DNA from: Onchidella celtica
Taxonomy: Eukaryota > Mollusca > Gastropoda > Systellommatophora > Onchidiidae
NCBI GenBank assembly: GCA_963931925.1
Contig: OZ007570.1
Location: forward strand, 32,727,295-32,791,294
Length of the DNA stretch: 64,000 bases
Reading direction: 5' to 3'
Every line of letters begins with the position of its first letter. The first letter of the stretch is position 1. Shown here in pieces: positions 47,002-57,998 of this stretch. The notes beneath the pieces were generated by a model. That model did not search any database, had not been told where the DNA came from, and was given only the letters and a program-made list of their open reading frames with translations. Both the position numbers and the translations under genes were made by a program.

Positions 47002-48148
47002 GGTTGTATGACATTTGAGCACTACTGCAGATCAAAGAAAGCCGGCATGTGACATTTGGAGCACTTGCATTTGGGCTGTGATTTTATTGATTAATCCTTA
47101 ATCAACCTGTTGACTATCGTCTACTCTACGAATATTTTGCAATAACTTGCGCTGGGTACCACAGGGATAGAAAGTTTCTTTATAGGCCTAATACACTCTC
47201 CGTCAGTCAATTCCAGATGTATAGAGCCTAGTTAACGTTGGCAAAGCGTTTTAAAAATTACAAAACTATTTTGAAATTATTTGGATACCAGTATAATTAT
47301 ATTGGAATCCAAATAAGGATTATTGTAAGCATAACTGAACAAAGAAACATGTTAAGTAGTACACATTTATTCAACGATCGGTTTTATATTTCACATTTTT
47401 TGCGTCAAAATCTTAGAGCCATGGGCGCTTTGAATAAATGTTGATTTTTTTTTAATAAACATTTTCCCTCTGCGTTTATACAGGCTTGGCACTGTCTCGT
47501 GAAGAGGCGCCAGTTAAAAATGTTTATTTTATTGGTGTTGTTTTTTTTCTTTTGTTGGTTTTATTTTTTTTTTAATAAGTGGTTGAAAAAAAACAGATAA
47601 TCTAAACGAAACTTCACACTGTTGTCGAAGGACTAAGGGAAGATAAGCTTCATGGGACCCAATGAAAACAATAGGACAGTTTTGTGGAGGGAAATGGACA
47701 CAGAGGTCAGAATCGCCAGAAACGCCACAAACAAGGACAATAACAACAACAATAATAATAATGATGATAAAATAATAATACCTGTAATAATAATAATAAT
47801 GGTGATAATAATAATAATAAAACAACAACATCATCATCATCGTCACCATTTATAGACCAGTCTTTTTTCACCTAATTCATGATGATGATGATGATGATGA
47901 CGAGCAGAAGAAAATTTTTGAGTGTAAAAGATAGAAATTTTTTTCAATAGATTTGCGACTTGGTGTTGATATGAGTCTGTGAAAATGTAATCGAATACCA
48001 GCAGCGGTATAGGTGCGCCAAATGTCATACTAAAATTTTATTAATTTTTGGTAGTGCTCCAAATGTCACACTGCAATTTGACCCAGATTTAGGCAGTACT
48101 CCAAATGTCATGTTTGAAACATTTTGGTGCTCCAAACGTCATGGTAAA
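47002..48148. mobile_element. MITE-like DNA element with repeated subterminal motif, 8-bp TSD
   Basis: Sits in the SINE between GTCACCAC (46994-47001) and GTCGCCAC (48149-48156), an 8-bp duplication with one change. Both ends carry TGACATTTGGAGCAC-type motifs facing inward: two on the left (47009-47023, 47051-47065) and four on the right in inverse form (48011-48025, 48054-48068, 48095-48109, 48127-48141), spaced 32-44 bp. The inside is non-coding with (AAT)n and (GAT)n runs. An 8-bp duplication suggests the hAT or P-like groups. Confidence 0.7.
47749..47821. repeat. (AAT)n-rich microsatellite
   Basis: Imperfect AAT/GAT repeats inside the MITE-like element. Confidence 0.85.
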
Positions 48149-48639
48149 GTCGCCACAGTGCAACGGCGTTTTTTTTGTTTTTTTTTGGGGGGGGGGGGGA
48201 TATGAGGGGGGAGGGGGGAGGGAATCTAGGAATGAATTTTATTTAATTTTGTCCGGTCTGCTCTATTCGATTTCCAACTGCCAAGGTATCTTTAACGTGC
48301 GCAACGTGAACCCGGGCCCTCCGAATTTTTTCGTCCTTATCCGAGAAAACTAGGTACTCGATCCTACCCCGAATAGGATCAGGGACACGAAAATATGAGA
48401 AAAATCCCAAACTTCCAACATGCCTGCACCGGCCAGGTTTTGAACCCGGGACCCTTGGCATGAGAGGCTAGCACCTTGCCTCTAGACCACGTTGTCCCCT
48501 TGGCCATCTGTATTTGAGAATGATGCGACTCCTACCAAGTCATATTTTTAGAGCGTCTGTGTCGGGAGCCCTGTGTTTGGGGTGTTTACTGACCACCTCT
48601 CCAAACATCTGCTTGTAAGTTTCTGGCATGGTGTTGTGC

Positions 48640-48760
48640 TAGGGACATGCTGCCAGATCTAAAATAATGTTTGGTTTATGTGTTGGCCATAGTGGGATGG
48701 CTGGAAACGGGTCGTACTTGACCTGACACGGTCGGGATTTCGGGGAGTGGAAGAGTGGAA
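48640..48760 (-). pseudogene. LINE RT C-terminal/RNase H linker relic
   Basis: The minus strand reads KYDPFPAIPLWPTHKPNIIL DLAACP, the counterpart of SWLTHKPKLILDDAEV in copy B (about 55140) and of the decayed text at 8810. Same RNase H-bearing LINE family. Confidence 0.55.
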
Positions 48761-49210
48761 GAGTTATAGGAACAGGAGAGAGAAATGGTAGAGGGGGGAG
48801 GGAGACTTGGGGAGGTGAAGGTACACAGAGGAGGACGATATTGGATGGGGTGATGAATAGGGTAAGGGTGGTGGGTAGAGAGGATTTAATGTTCTTTAAC
48901 AAAATATAACAAAAACAAGATTTTCTATCAACTTTAATCAAAAGGAACATTCTTTGATTCCTGGGGGGCCTCAGCCGAAGGCTGTTGGTCCCCACGACTA
49001 CCCCTCAAAATATACTCATATATATGTTAAAATGATGGTCAGCATGACTGGAATGGCCGACACGTGGGCGATACCAAGGATGGCCAACATGGCCAAGCGT
49101 GTGGGCGGAATCTTTAATTGAGGTACACTCCTCTGCTACCTCGGACTTGGTGGGTGTGAGCAAGATCACCCAGTGAATGGAAAACCTGGGTGGGAAACTG
49201 ATATTATAAC
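48761..49210. other. Non-coding stretch
   Basis: G-rich tract at about 48785-48885; otherwise nothing recognised. The last bases are the 5' flank of the LTR element. Confidence 0.4.
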
Positions 49211-49938
49211 TGTTATATATCCATATATAATCAAGGGAAATTATGCATACATGTAATTTACTTAGTTACTGCCCTTGGTTAGACCTACACTTAATTACGT
49301 AGTAAGGGAAATAATTTACCTCTTATGCGTTGTGTGATTAATTAACACCACCACTTTACTTACATTACTTTTCATGTTGCATTACTCTCAGTGAGTTGGT
49401 AATACATTAGGTCACCTATTCTAAAGTATGAAAGTGTGTGAATGACTTTATCTTTATTGATATTTGGTGACCCTCATTACTCTATGCATTATTATGTACA
49501 TCTACTGCGATACTGTATATAACTAATGACCTGTAAATATTACCAGAATAAAGTTGCTTATCTTCCCGGCTACAACTGACTTCTCTTTGTTTGTTATCAC
49601 CACATAACAAATTGGCGACGAGGATGGGATCTTCACAAGTTCTGATGTCACTCAAGTTCTGAAGCCTACTAGTACTACAAGAACCCAAGCCAGCCAAGCC
49701 TTACAAGCGGAAGGAAGCCAATACAAGCCTGCGGAATCAGACCAGCAGCAAGCCAAGCAGCTTCAGTACCCAAGGCAGCTCACGGACCAACCACCCGGAT
49801 CCAAGTAGCGGACCTGAAGCTGTACATAGAGCCAAGCAACGTCTCGGCTAGCTCTAAAACACCGAGTAGCTCGCTCTTAGCTATCTCGAATTGTAAACCG
49901 CCAGTCAGCCGTGCCAAGTAGCCCAGCCGTGCCTCAAG

Positions 49939-51709
49939 ATGCCGAAGACTCCAGCTGCAGAAACGTCACAAGAAGACCTCATCACTTTGCTGCGTAATCA
50001 GATGGAACAGCAACGAGAACAGATGGAACTGCAGCGACAGCAGATGGAAGCACTGATGTCTTTGGCTATGAACAAGCCAGTCACCAACACCAAGTTCGAA
50101 GCATTTGATTCAACAATAGAACTGTGGTCAGATTACTGGGCAAGGTTTACCACCTTCACAAAGGCAAACTCCATACCAGAAGCAAAAAAGGTTGACATTT
50201 TTCTGACCAACCAGAACAGTGAGGTCTACAAGATGCTAAAAAAATCAAGCTTCTCAACAGACCCCGCCGATAGACGTCAACGAAATAACCATTGAAACTA
50301 TCAAGACCTGGATGGGGGAACATTTCGACCCCAAACGTTTCGTTGTGCGGGAAAGATTTAAATTTTGGACCTACACTGACAGAAAGACTGCAGAAAGTGT
50401 GCACCAACTGGCTTCTCGCATTCGTCAAGAGGCAGCGACTTGCGACTTCGCATCAATCCAAGACCCACTTGACGAGGCCATGCGTACACGATTTGTCTGC
50501 TCCATTAAAAATGAAGCTGTCATAAAGGCACTGTTCAAGATTAAAGATGACGAACTGACCTTCAGCAAGGCAGTAGAGGTGGCGGCAGAGGTCGAGGAGG
50601 CGTCAAAGGTGGCCAAAGAAACATCCGGTACCAGTGACGGCGAAGTCTTCAAGGTCAATCAGAGAAGAAAATGCAAGCAAAACCCTCAACAGCAAACTCA
50701 AGTCCAGGGCTATCCATCAATGTTTAAAAAGTCAAGCAAACCGACAACGGAGAAGACTGTTTGCAGCAGATGCGATGGACAGCACAGCCGAAATGAGTGC
50801 AGGTTCGCTAACGCCGTGTGCCATTTCTGTAACATAAAAGGGCACATAGAGTCAGCTTGTCGGAAGAAGAAAAGTCAACAACGTCCGATCAAGAGGATAC
50901 AAACTGTCCGTTGGAATACAGCGGGACCAATCACCGAGACATGCTGCGTCAACAACCAGCCTGTCCAGTTTGAAATCGACACTGGTTCTAGGGACAACTT
51001 CATTTCAACCAAGACATGGCGCAGTTTGAAGTCCCCTAAACTCACCACTGTGAAATGCCAGTACAAGTGTGCCTCAGGTCAGAAACTACCAGTGACGGGC
51101 GAAATATTTCTACATACATCGCATGCCAAGACAACTTGTATACAGAAATTCGTCGTGACACAGATGGACTTTAACCTGCTTGGAAGAGCAACCACAAAGC
51201 GATTGGGAATCTCAGTGGACAATCTCCTACACAAAGTTTTCGACGATTTGAAACCGGATGCAGTCCTGCAGACGTCCTGTCGAAACTGGTGTGCGGAATT
51301 CCTGATGCTGTACAGACGTACACCTCTACCATGTGGATCCAGTCCCAGTCAACTACTGAATGGCCGTCAAATCAGGACCAAGCTTGATGTCATCCTTCCC
51401 GCGAGAGAACGACATGCCAGTCCGCCCGATGCCGTCGACCAGACTCCAGATGTTCCACCAGCCCGTCGAAGACAACGCAGACGACAGAAAGCTATAGTCA
51501 AATCTGCCGACCGTCAACCGAAGTTCAACGTTGGTGATCCCTGCTTCGCTTTGTCTTTCAAAGGGGGGCGTAAGGACAAATGGAAATCTGCACAGGTGAC
51601 GGCAACCATTGGCCACAGCCTGTTTGAAGTCAAGATTCTACCAGATGGACCAATTTGCCGCCGGCATACAGATCAGCTACGTCCTCGACGACAGAGACAT
51701 AGAGACTGA
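49939..51709 (+). other. Gag-protease-integrase C-terminal region of the mag-like element
   Basis: Gag starts MPKTPAAETSQEDLITLLRN at 49939 with a Gln/Arg-rich coiled coil (EQQREQMELQRQQMEAL). Capsid text follows (FEAFDSTIELWSDYWARF; GEHFDPKRFVVRERFKF; QLASRIRQEAATCDF). Two zinc knuckles come next (CSRCDGQHSRNEC; CHFCNIKGHIESAC), then protease (VQFEIDTGSRDNFIS), then integrase C-terminal text (LMLYRRTPLPCGSSPSQLLN; KFNVGDPCFALSF) ending RRQRHRD. Adjacent zinc knuckles of this kind and the protease style fit the mag/K02A2.6 group of Ty3 elements. Confidence 0.8.
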
Positions 51710-51729
51710 TTTGTTTGTAAAGGTTCAGA

Positions 51730-51940
51730 AACCTACCGCACCATTCTGACATGGGGTGGCAAGGACTGAACCTATGACAGAGTACGGAAACCTACCACAC
51801 CATCCTGGCATGGGGTGGCAAGGACCGCACTCCAGGACTGACGTGTCCGTAAACCTACCACACTATCCTGGCATAGGGTGGATAGGAGCGGACGAGACCG
51901 AGACCTACCACACCATTCTGACATGGGGTGGCAAGGACCG
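51730..51940. repeat. Four-copy tandem repeat in the mag-like element
   Basis: A core of about 37 bp, ACCTACCACACCATYCTGRC followed by ATGGGGTGGCAAGGACC, occurs at 51730, 51789, 51852 and 51903, spaced 51-63 bp. It lies between the polymerase stop and the polypurine tract. Each unit can pair with itself (CCACACCAT with ATGGGGTGG). Confidence 0.85.
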
Positions 51941-52361
51941 ATCTCGACAAGACGCGACTTTATCATGTTTATGTAGCATGAATTTTAGTTTTAGCCTTCA
52001 CCATATGTACTTCAGGCTAGAAGGGAGGTGTTATATATCCATATATAATCAAGGGAAATTATGCATACATGTAATTTACTTAGTTACTGCCCTTGGTTAG
52101 ACCTACACTTAATTACGTAGTAAGGGAAATAATTTACCTCTTATGCGTTGTGTGATTAATTAACACCACCACTTTACTTACATTACTTTTCATGTTGCAT
52201 TACTCTCAGTGAGTTGGTAATACATTAGGTCACCTATTCTAAAGTATGAAAGTGTGTGAATGACTTTATCTTTATTGATATTTGGTGACCCTCATTACTC
52301 TATGCATTATTATGTACATCTACTGCGATACTGTATATAACTAATGACCTGTAAATATTAC

Positions 52362-53524
52362 GTAATTTGTTTGAGAAGGGTACCATATGAGATATACAGC
52401 AAAATGTTTTAAGTAGGTGACTTTAGGAGCCTCCCTACTCCAGGGTGGCCTTGGACATGAATCCTGCTGATGGATGTTTTCAATAGTTAGTACACGCCTC
52501 GCGCTCAGCGATTAACACAAAGAACACGAATTATATGCTCGACTGTAAGTGTGTCCCTCACATGGCACTCCTTCTATTAGTTTTATCCCGGATAACTTAT
52601 CTAGACGGTGTTTCTTTGTTCTTCGTTTGTTTTTCTCTGTTAATAAAAGGGGCACTTTGCAGAGGTAAAATTAATAATAACAATAATAAGAATAAGAATA
52701 AGAATAGAAATAATGATAATGATAATAATCATAATGCTGTGCCTGAATGGGAGCACTTTTTTTTTTCATAAAAGGTAACCTCTTTATCTAATAAAAACCG
52801 AGCACCACACCACACACAAACAAACACAATATAACTTTACTCCAAAACAAACCGAACGTAGGCAGAGAAGTCTTGGCAAAAAGTGTCCTGTTCAGAAGAC
52901 ATTAGGCCTACAGTTAGTGATCAATACATCTTCGGAATTAGTTTTTCCATCGATAATTAAATTTTATACGAGACAGCTTATTGGCATTTGTAATCTAACG
53001 TCTAGGCCATTTTTAGTTAGCCCAGTGGTTCTTAACGTGGGCCATTTTGATTTCCAGCGAGGTGAAAACGAAGAAAAGGACGACAAAAGAGGAGGTGGGG
53101 GGGTGGGGGAGCATGAATGGAGGATGATTTAGGGGGCAAAGGTGAAAAACAGGCTAGCCACAGACTTGTTTAACAGAATGCATAGATGGGTTTTCCGAAC
53201 AAAAAAGGCCTATTTTGCTTTTTTTGAGTGTATCTAATGAGGAATGTTTTTTGTTTTGTAATGAATCATCAAAACGCATGTGCCTATTGAAACGGCTTTG
53301 AAAAACGTAACCATATCATTTGAATGTTGTATGCTGTCTACCTTTTTGTAAAATGTATCTGTTGTGTTTAATTAAGGTTTTCTTTTCTGGGGAGGGGGAG
53401 GGGGGGGGGGTGTCATGTCTGAAAATTTGGAGGGAACGATTGTGTGAAATGGTTGAGACCCAAGATTTCCTCTATCATTTTCAGACTTATAGGAAAAAGG
53501 GAGCGGGGGTGAGGGGGGCACGTT
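52362..53524. other. Intergenic DNA with a hAT-like end
   Basis: (AAT)n-type microsatellite at about 52671-52730. At 53023-53043 CAGTGGTTCTTAACGTGGGC looks like the conserved terminus of hAT MITEs (CAGNGGTTCTNAAC); no partner end was found. G-rich tracts at about 53090-53110 and 53395-53410. No gene. Confidence 0.4.
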
Positions 53525-53770
53525 GATCCAAAGCAGAGGCAAGGTTTCTACCTCTCATGCCAAAGACACCGGGTTCGATTCGCAGCCGGTGCAGGCATGT
53601 TGGAAGTTTGAGACTTTTCTCATGATTTCCTGTGCGTGAGCCTATGGTACTTTTGGTTTGTAGGATAGAGCACCTAGTCTACTCGAATAAAGATGAAAAA
53701 CCTGGCATGGACCGTGTGAGCGTGTGATACTTTGGCAGTTGAACTTCGAGAAGAGTAGATCTAACAAGGT
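53525..53770 (+). mobile_element. tRNA-derived SINE, 5' part
   Basis: The tRNA-like head has the B box GGTTCGATTCG (53573-53583) and GCCGGTGCAGGCATGTTGGA, then the SINE body (AGTTTGAGACTTTTCTCATG, ACTTTGGCAGTTGAACTTCG). Missing the 3' module seen in 27417-27885. Diverged, so an old copy. Confidence 0.7.
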
Positions 53771-54148
53771 CGCTGCCAGTTCAAAATTCAAAAAAAAAAA
53801 AAAACATGATTTCCCCAAAAGTAGATCTAGTAGTCTACACAAAATACAACAAAAATAAGCTAGACTTTGTGCTGAGGAAAACAACTGAAAGGCCTGATTA
53901 AAGTCACATACTGAAATCTCGTCATGAATCGTTTCAAGAATCAGAGATGGGAACTCGACATTGCCATTTTGGGCCTAGCATAGAAAGATGTCATTGTTAT
54001 TGTCGTTAATAAATATGTTTGAGTTTAGCGGGTACCTGTGACTCCCCCTCCCCCTCCCCCACCTTGGTACCAAAGCAACATACACAAGCATTGTTTCGAC
54101 AGGTATTAAAAAAGAGTATTGTAGTTTGCATGAGTCAAAAATAGAGCA
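53771..54148. other. Non-coding stretch
   Basis: Poly(A) run near 53790 and otherwise unique-looking DNA. Confidence 0.4.
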
Positions 54149-54978
54149 ACCTTACATGAAAACCGGCTGTTTTTGTTTAAGGTCCTTTGTGACGAAACAA
54201 TCGGGGCAAAAGTAGGATGATCTCTAAATTAGTGGATATGTATTTGTACTATGTTCAGCGAAGACAATTTTCAAAGTTATATCTTACCTTTTCCTCCTCG
54301 CGTTTCTGACTATTGCTACCGATTAGTATCCTTCATGTTTCTGTCTATGACGACGAAAACCCGAGCGTTCACAAAAAGAACTCACCGGTATGCACGCCGT
54401 GTCCAAGAATTAGATATTAGAAATGCGCGCAAACTTCAGTGATGGGGAAAATGCGACATTGCTTCATTGCAGTAGTTTCATGCATCCATTGAAACGGCCA
54501 GAAACTCTGAAGCAAATTCGTTATAATGATGATCATTGTCCAGTGACATTGTTATCAAGAGCTACGCCAGTTACTATAGCTAGCCATTCATGAAATAAAT
54601 TGTAGATAATATATCATGTCCCTTTTTTATTACATACATGGCTTTTATTTCATGAATTTTGATCAAGGGATTATTATCGATGGTTGTTGGGTGAGATTCC
54701 AGATTTAGATTTGGATATTCAGTCTAACGGATCAATCTCTGATAAAGTCTGAAGGTCCGTTTATGATCCGCTTCCGACTTTCTCTTAGAAGTCTTTAACA
54801 GAGGCACCTTCTGAAATGATGCAGTTTATCTTCCCGTGCCGTCTCCGTATGGAAAAAAGAAACACTAATCTTACACGCGGTGCCCGTTTTTCTTAAATGA
54901 CTTAAAATTTGGATCATTATGTGGATATTATCCTGATGTTTTGAAGCAGATGATCCCAAAACCCGTATCGCTCAAAGA

Positions 54979-55311
54979 ATGTTGCCAGGTTACCGTTTGC
55001 ATTTCGGTCTAGCAGACATCCAGAATTTCAAAACTTCCCCAGATGTAACTCCGCCCGTTTGCCTTCGGATTCGGTCTTTGTTCAATCGGGCTGAAATCCA
55101 ACCTTATGAAGCTGAAGATGTCTCAATTCCTACCATCCCATCGTGGCTTACACACAAACCAAAACTTATACTAGATGACGCAGAAGTCGATAAGACAACA
55201 CCATGCCAGAAACCTACAAACGAATGCTCAATGAATGAACATCCTGATCACAAACATTTATACATAGACGGTTCCATAGACCACGAGTCGGTGGGTGCCA
55301 CCATATTTTAG
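54979..55311 (+). pseudogene. RNase H-bearing LINE remnant in copy B
   Basis: MLPGYRLHFGLADIQNFKTS, SWLTHKPKLILDDAEVDKTT, NEHPDHKHLYIDGSIDHESV GATIF: RT C-terminus and the first strand of RNase H (Asp in IDGS). Open for 110 codons, better kept than the copy A version at 8640-8995. Confidence 0.6.
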
Positions 55312-55748
55312 AACCCGAACAGCAAAACTAAACACCCCAGTTTTAATCCCAGAAATATTGAAAAACTATTATTTCAATAGAATAATTATGTAGTTAGCTG
55401 CGTCAACAAAGATGGGAAATGATGTATATAAGCTATTGAGATTTAGTTGGGCCCTTGTACATGAAGGAGAGAATGTGACATAACAGACCGAGGCGCGACT
55501 TCGGCTGTGGATGAACTTTTGAAGGCCATATTAAGCTGAACGCAGAGCATAGACATGAAAACTCTGAAGAGGTTAACAGGTTGTTTGTGTTGAGAACTTC
55601 GTCTCAGGTATTTATCAGTTTCAATTGTGAATCTCATGACGTAATTAAGCCTGTCATTTTTGCTACATTCAATTTCAACTACATATACATTTTATTTTGA
55701 AGAGCATTTTTCCAAAACTGGGTAAGTCAAATTTTGAATGAGTTATGG

Positions 55749-55917
55749 CCCCTTTCAGATAGTCATTCAAAATTAGTGTAAAGAACGGTGTAAGTGTTGA
55801 GTTAAAGTGTAAGTGAGTTAAAGTAATTAGTGTTCGGATAAAGACGGGACCAAGCTAGTTTTAACTGAACAGTTTCACCGCGTTTTACATTAATTTTGAA
55901 TGACTGTCTTCATGGGG
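55749..55917. mobile_element. Small MITE (copy B)
   Basis: CCCCTTTCAGATAGTCATTC at the left and TTTTGAATGACTGTCTTCAT GGGG at the right; counterpart of 9413-9578. Confidence 0.6.
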
Positions 55918-55918
55918 C

Positions 55919-56591
55919 CTTTAACAGCTGAGATTGATTTTAGCACGTTTTATGTAGTTGGGAGAGTTAGTTGATCTAAACTACCGCCCTTTAGAAACGA
56001 GACTTTCACAGCTGTCGTAAAATTAAACACGAGATCCGTCAAACAATTAAATAGTACTGGTTTAATAATAACTGTATGATGGATAACAAAATCCTAGTAA
56101 GGCACCCGAGAGCAACTAAATATCCTACTAGACTAGCCCTCATGGGGAAACGCACAGAGGCTGAAAACTCACTCACCGCTCCTAACAGACTTACATGGAT
56201 CTATTTATATACAAAGCCATAGAACTAGAAGATTCCAGACTCAACCTTACCCCTGCACTCGCCCAAGACACACAAACTGATTAATCACGTATCAATACGT
56301 CACCAGGTTGCATCACCCAAGGCCAAATGTGGCGTAAACATCTATGTCTACGATGTTATCGAATATACAGGAATGTCCTAATGTTTAGGAAACGGGTCAA
56401 ATCACCCCAAAACAAGAAAAAAACTATCCACAAGACAGGGAAGGTCAGGTTACCGAGTGCAAACACTCGACTCCGAACAACAACAAGAAAAGAAAAAAAG
56501 GAGTGAACATTAGTTCAGTCACCAGTATGACAAGCAAAAAAAAAAAAAGGGTGGGGGGGGGGGGGAGGGGTAGCCAGCAGACGCTACAGGG
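55919..56591. mobile_element. 0.67-kb insertion specific to copy B
   Basis: Copy A runs directly from the MITE into TTCATGCAAAATTTGAC (9593); copy B has about 670 extra bases between. Non-coding, with a G-rich run (about 56550-56568). Could be a solo LTR, but its ends were not fixed. Confidence 0.4.
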
Positions 56592-57998
56592 CCATAAAGT
56601 TCATGCAAAATTTGACCTACCCAGTGTTGCAGAAACGCTCTTTATCTATAAAAAGTACATGTATCCAGGCGCGTTTCCACTGAATTTCAGTATGAGTAAG
56701 GTCTATGTTATTCACTATTTTTGGTTAGTCCAGTGTAGGGAAAGGGTTCTGGATGTCTCGACCATCTCGAACACTAACAAGTCTTTACAGCTTTTCTTTT
56801 AGTTTTTTGACAGTAAGGGATAGGGATAAGACTGACTAAATTTAGACTAGAGTTAGGGATATGGACACGGTTTGAGATATGCTAAGGGTAAGAGTGTTCT
56901 CGTCTAGGTGGTAAGAAAGCATGGGCGTCTTTCTTAATGGAAATAGATATACAATTCGTCGGCCCGGTGAAAAAGGGGCGTTTGTCCAAAAAGTCAACTT
57001 TTCAGGTGAGACAAAAACTGATTTGCGATAAGACTAGACTAGACAGCACTACCAAACTTTGAGATAATATGAAAATTGCGCCCCTTTACAATGTAAGATT
57101 TTCAAATGTGTAATTATCTGCAGCGTTACTTTATACAATAAGGCTCTTGAAGACATACAGTCGTATTAATTTGACGTATGCTGACACAAAAATAAAGTTG
57201 CGCCCCATTTCAGTGTTGGCATTTGAGATGAAAAGAGACCTAAGATGACTTACGTCTCTTGAAAAAAGGCAAGTAGGATAACTTACGCCTCTTTTCAACA
57301 CTAAAAACACAACAAAATAATTGGAACACGTTACTTGGTGCAGATAATCGAATGAAAATAACACATTTCAATACAGTTGTCGTTATATAAACATGATCAT
57401 TTAATCAAGTACAAAATACTTCCTAAAAATGCAAGAACTTAACTTTTTTTTTGCTGTCTTGTACCATGGATGTCTACTAAAGAGAACAAACCCTAGTTCA
57501 TCTGCTGCTTTTACAAAATCAGAGAACAAACAAAAGTCAAATTAAAGTCAGCAGACGTTATCATAGATTAAGATTTTTTGTTTCGTGAAACAAAACTAAT
57601 GGACTGAAATTACACCCAGCCCACTTCAGTGATGAAGCCAACATTATTTTTACTTATGGGCTTTTGCTTAAAAAGTATATCCCTCTGCAGGTTGTCGCAT
57701 GCCTCTGTCCACATTACACCTGACATTGCTCACGCGCAAGGTATACTGATGTATAATGCTCATGATTAAACTCCGGGTGTGGGAACAAGAGACCTGTAAA
57801 AAGCATGATGGACCGCTGGTATTACACACTCGAAGGAGGTCCTCCACTTTTTCCTTTTCCACGGTCATTACTTTGAGTTGTCTGTAGCACCTCCTGCAAG
57901 TCAAAGCAAACAGCTATCTCATTCTCGTTTTCTGTGGCTCTTCTCTTCGAATCCTCTTTCCTCTGCCCAGCCTTGTTTTTCTCTGCTATGTGACTGTC

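Larger units (their letters stand above)
46915..48505 (-). mobile_element. tRNA-derived SINE split by a DNA element
   Basis: The tail module (TTAATCCCGTTTGGGAAATT, GCCATTGCAGCCCAGTTACA) is at 46928-46990 and the body and tRNA-like head (CCTCTAGACCACGTTGTCCC at 48479-48498 on the plus strand) are at 48149-48505. The two halves correspond to adjacent parts of the intact SINE at 27417-27885; a 1147-bp element (47002-48148) separates them. Confidence 0.8.
49211..52361 (+). mobile_element. Shortened mag-like LTR retrotransposon (fossil), identical LTRs
   Basis: 5' LTR 49211-49609 (TGTTATATATCC...CACATAACA), a primer-binding site directly after it (TTGGCGACGAGGATGGGA), one long gag-pol frame, four tandem repeats (51730-51940), a polypurine tract (AGAAGGGAGG) touching the 3' LTR at 52029. 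The two LTRs are identical over the 333 bp both retain, so insertion (or gene conversion) is recent. Polymerase is much shorter than in full elements: only protease and the integrase C-terminal region are seen, no RT or RNase H. Hence non-autonomous; a small number of breaks. Confidence 0.85.
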
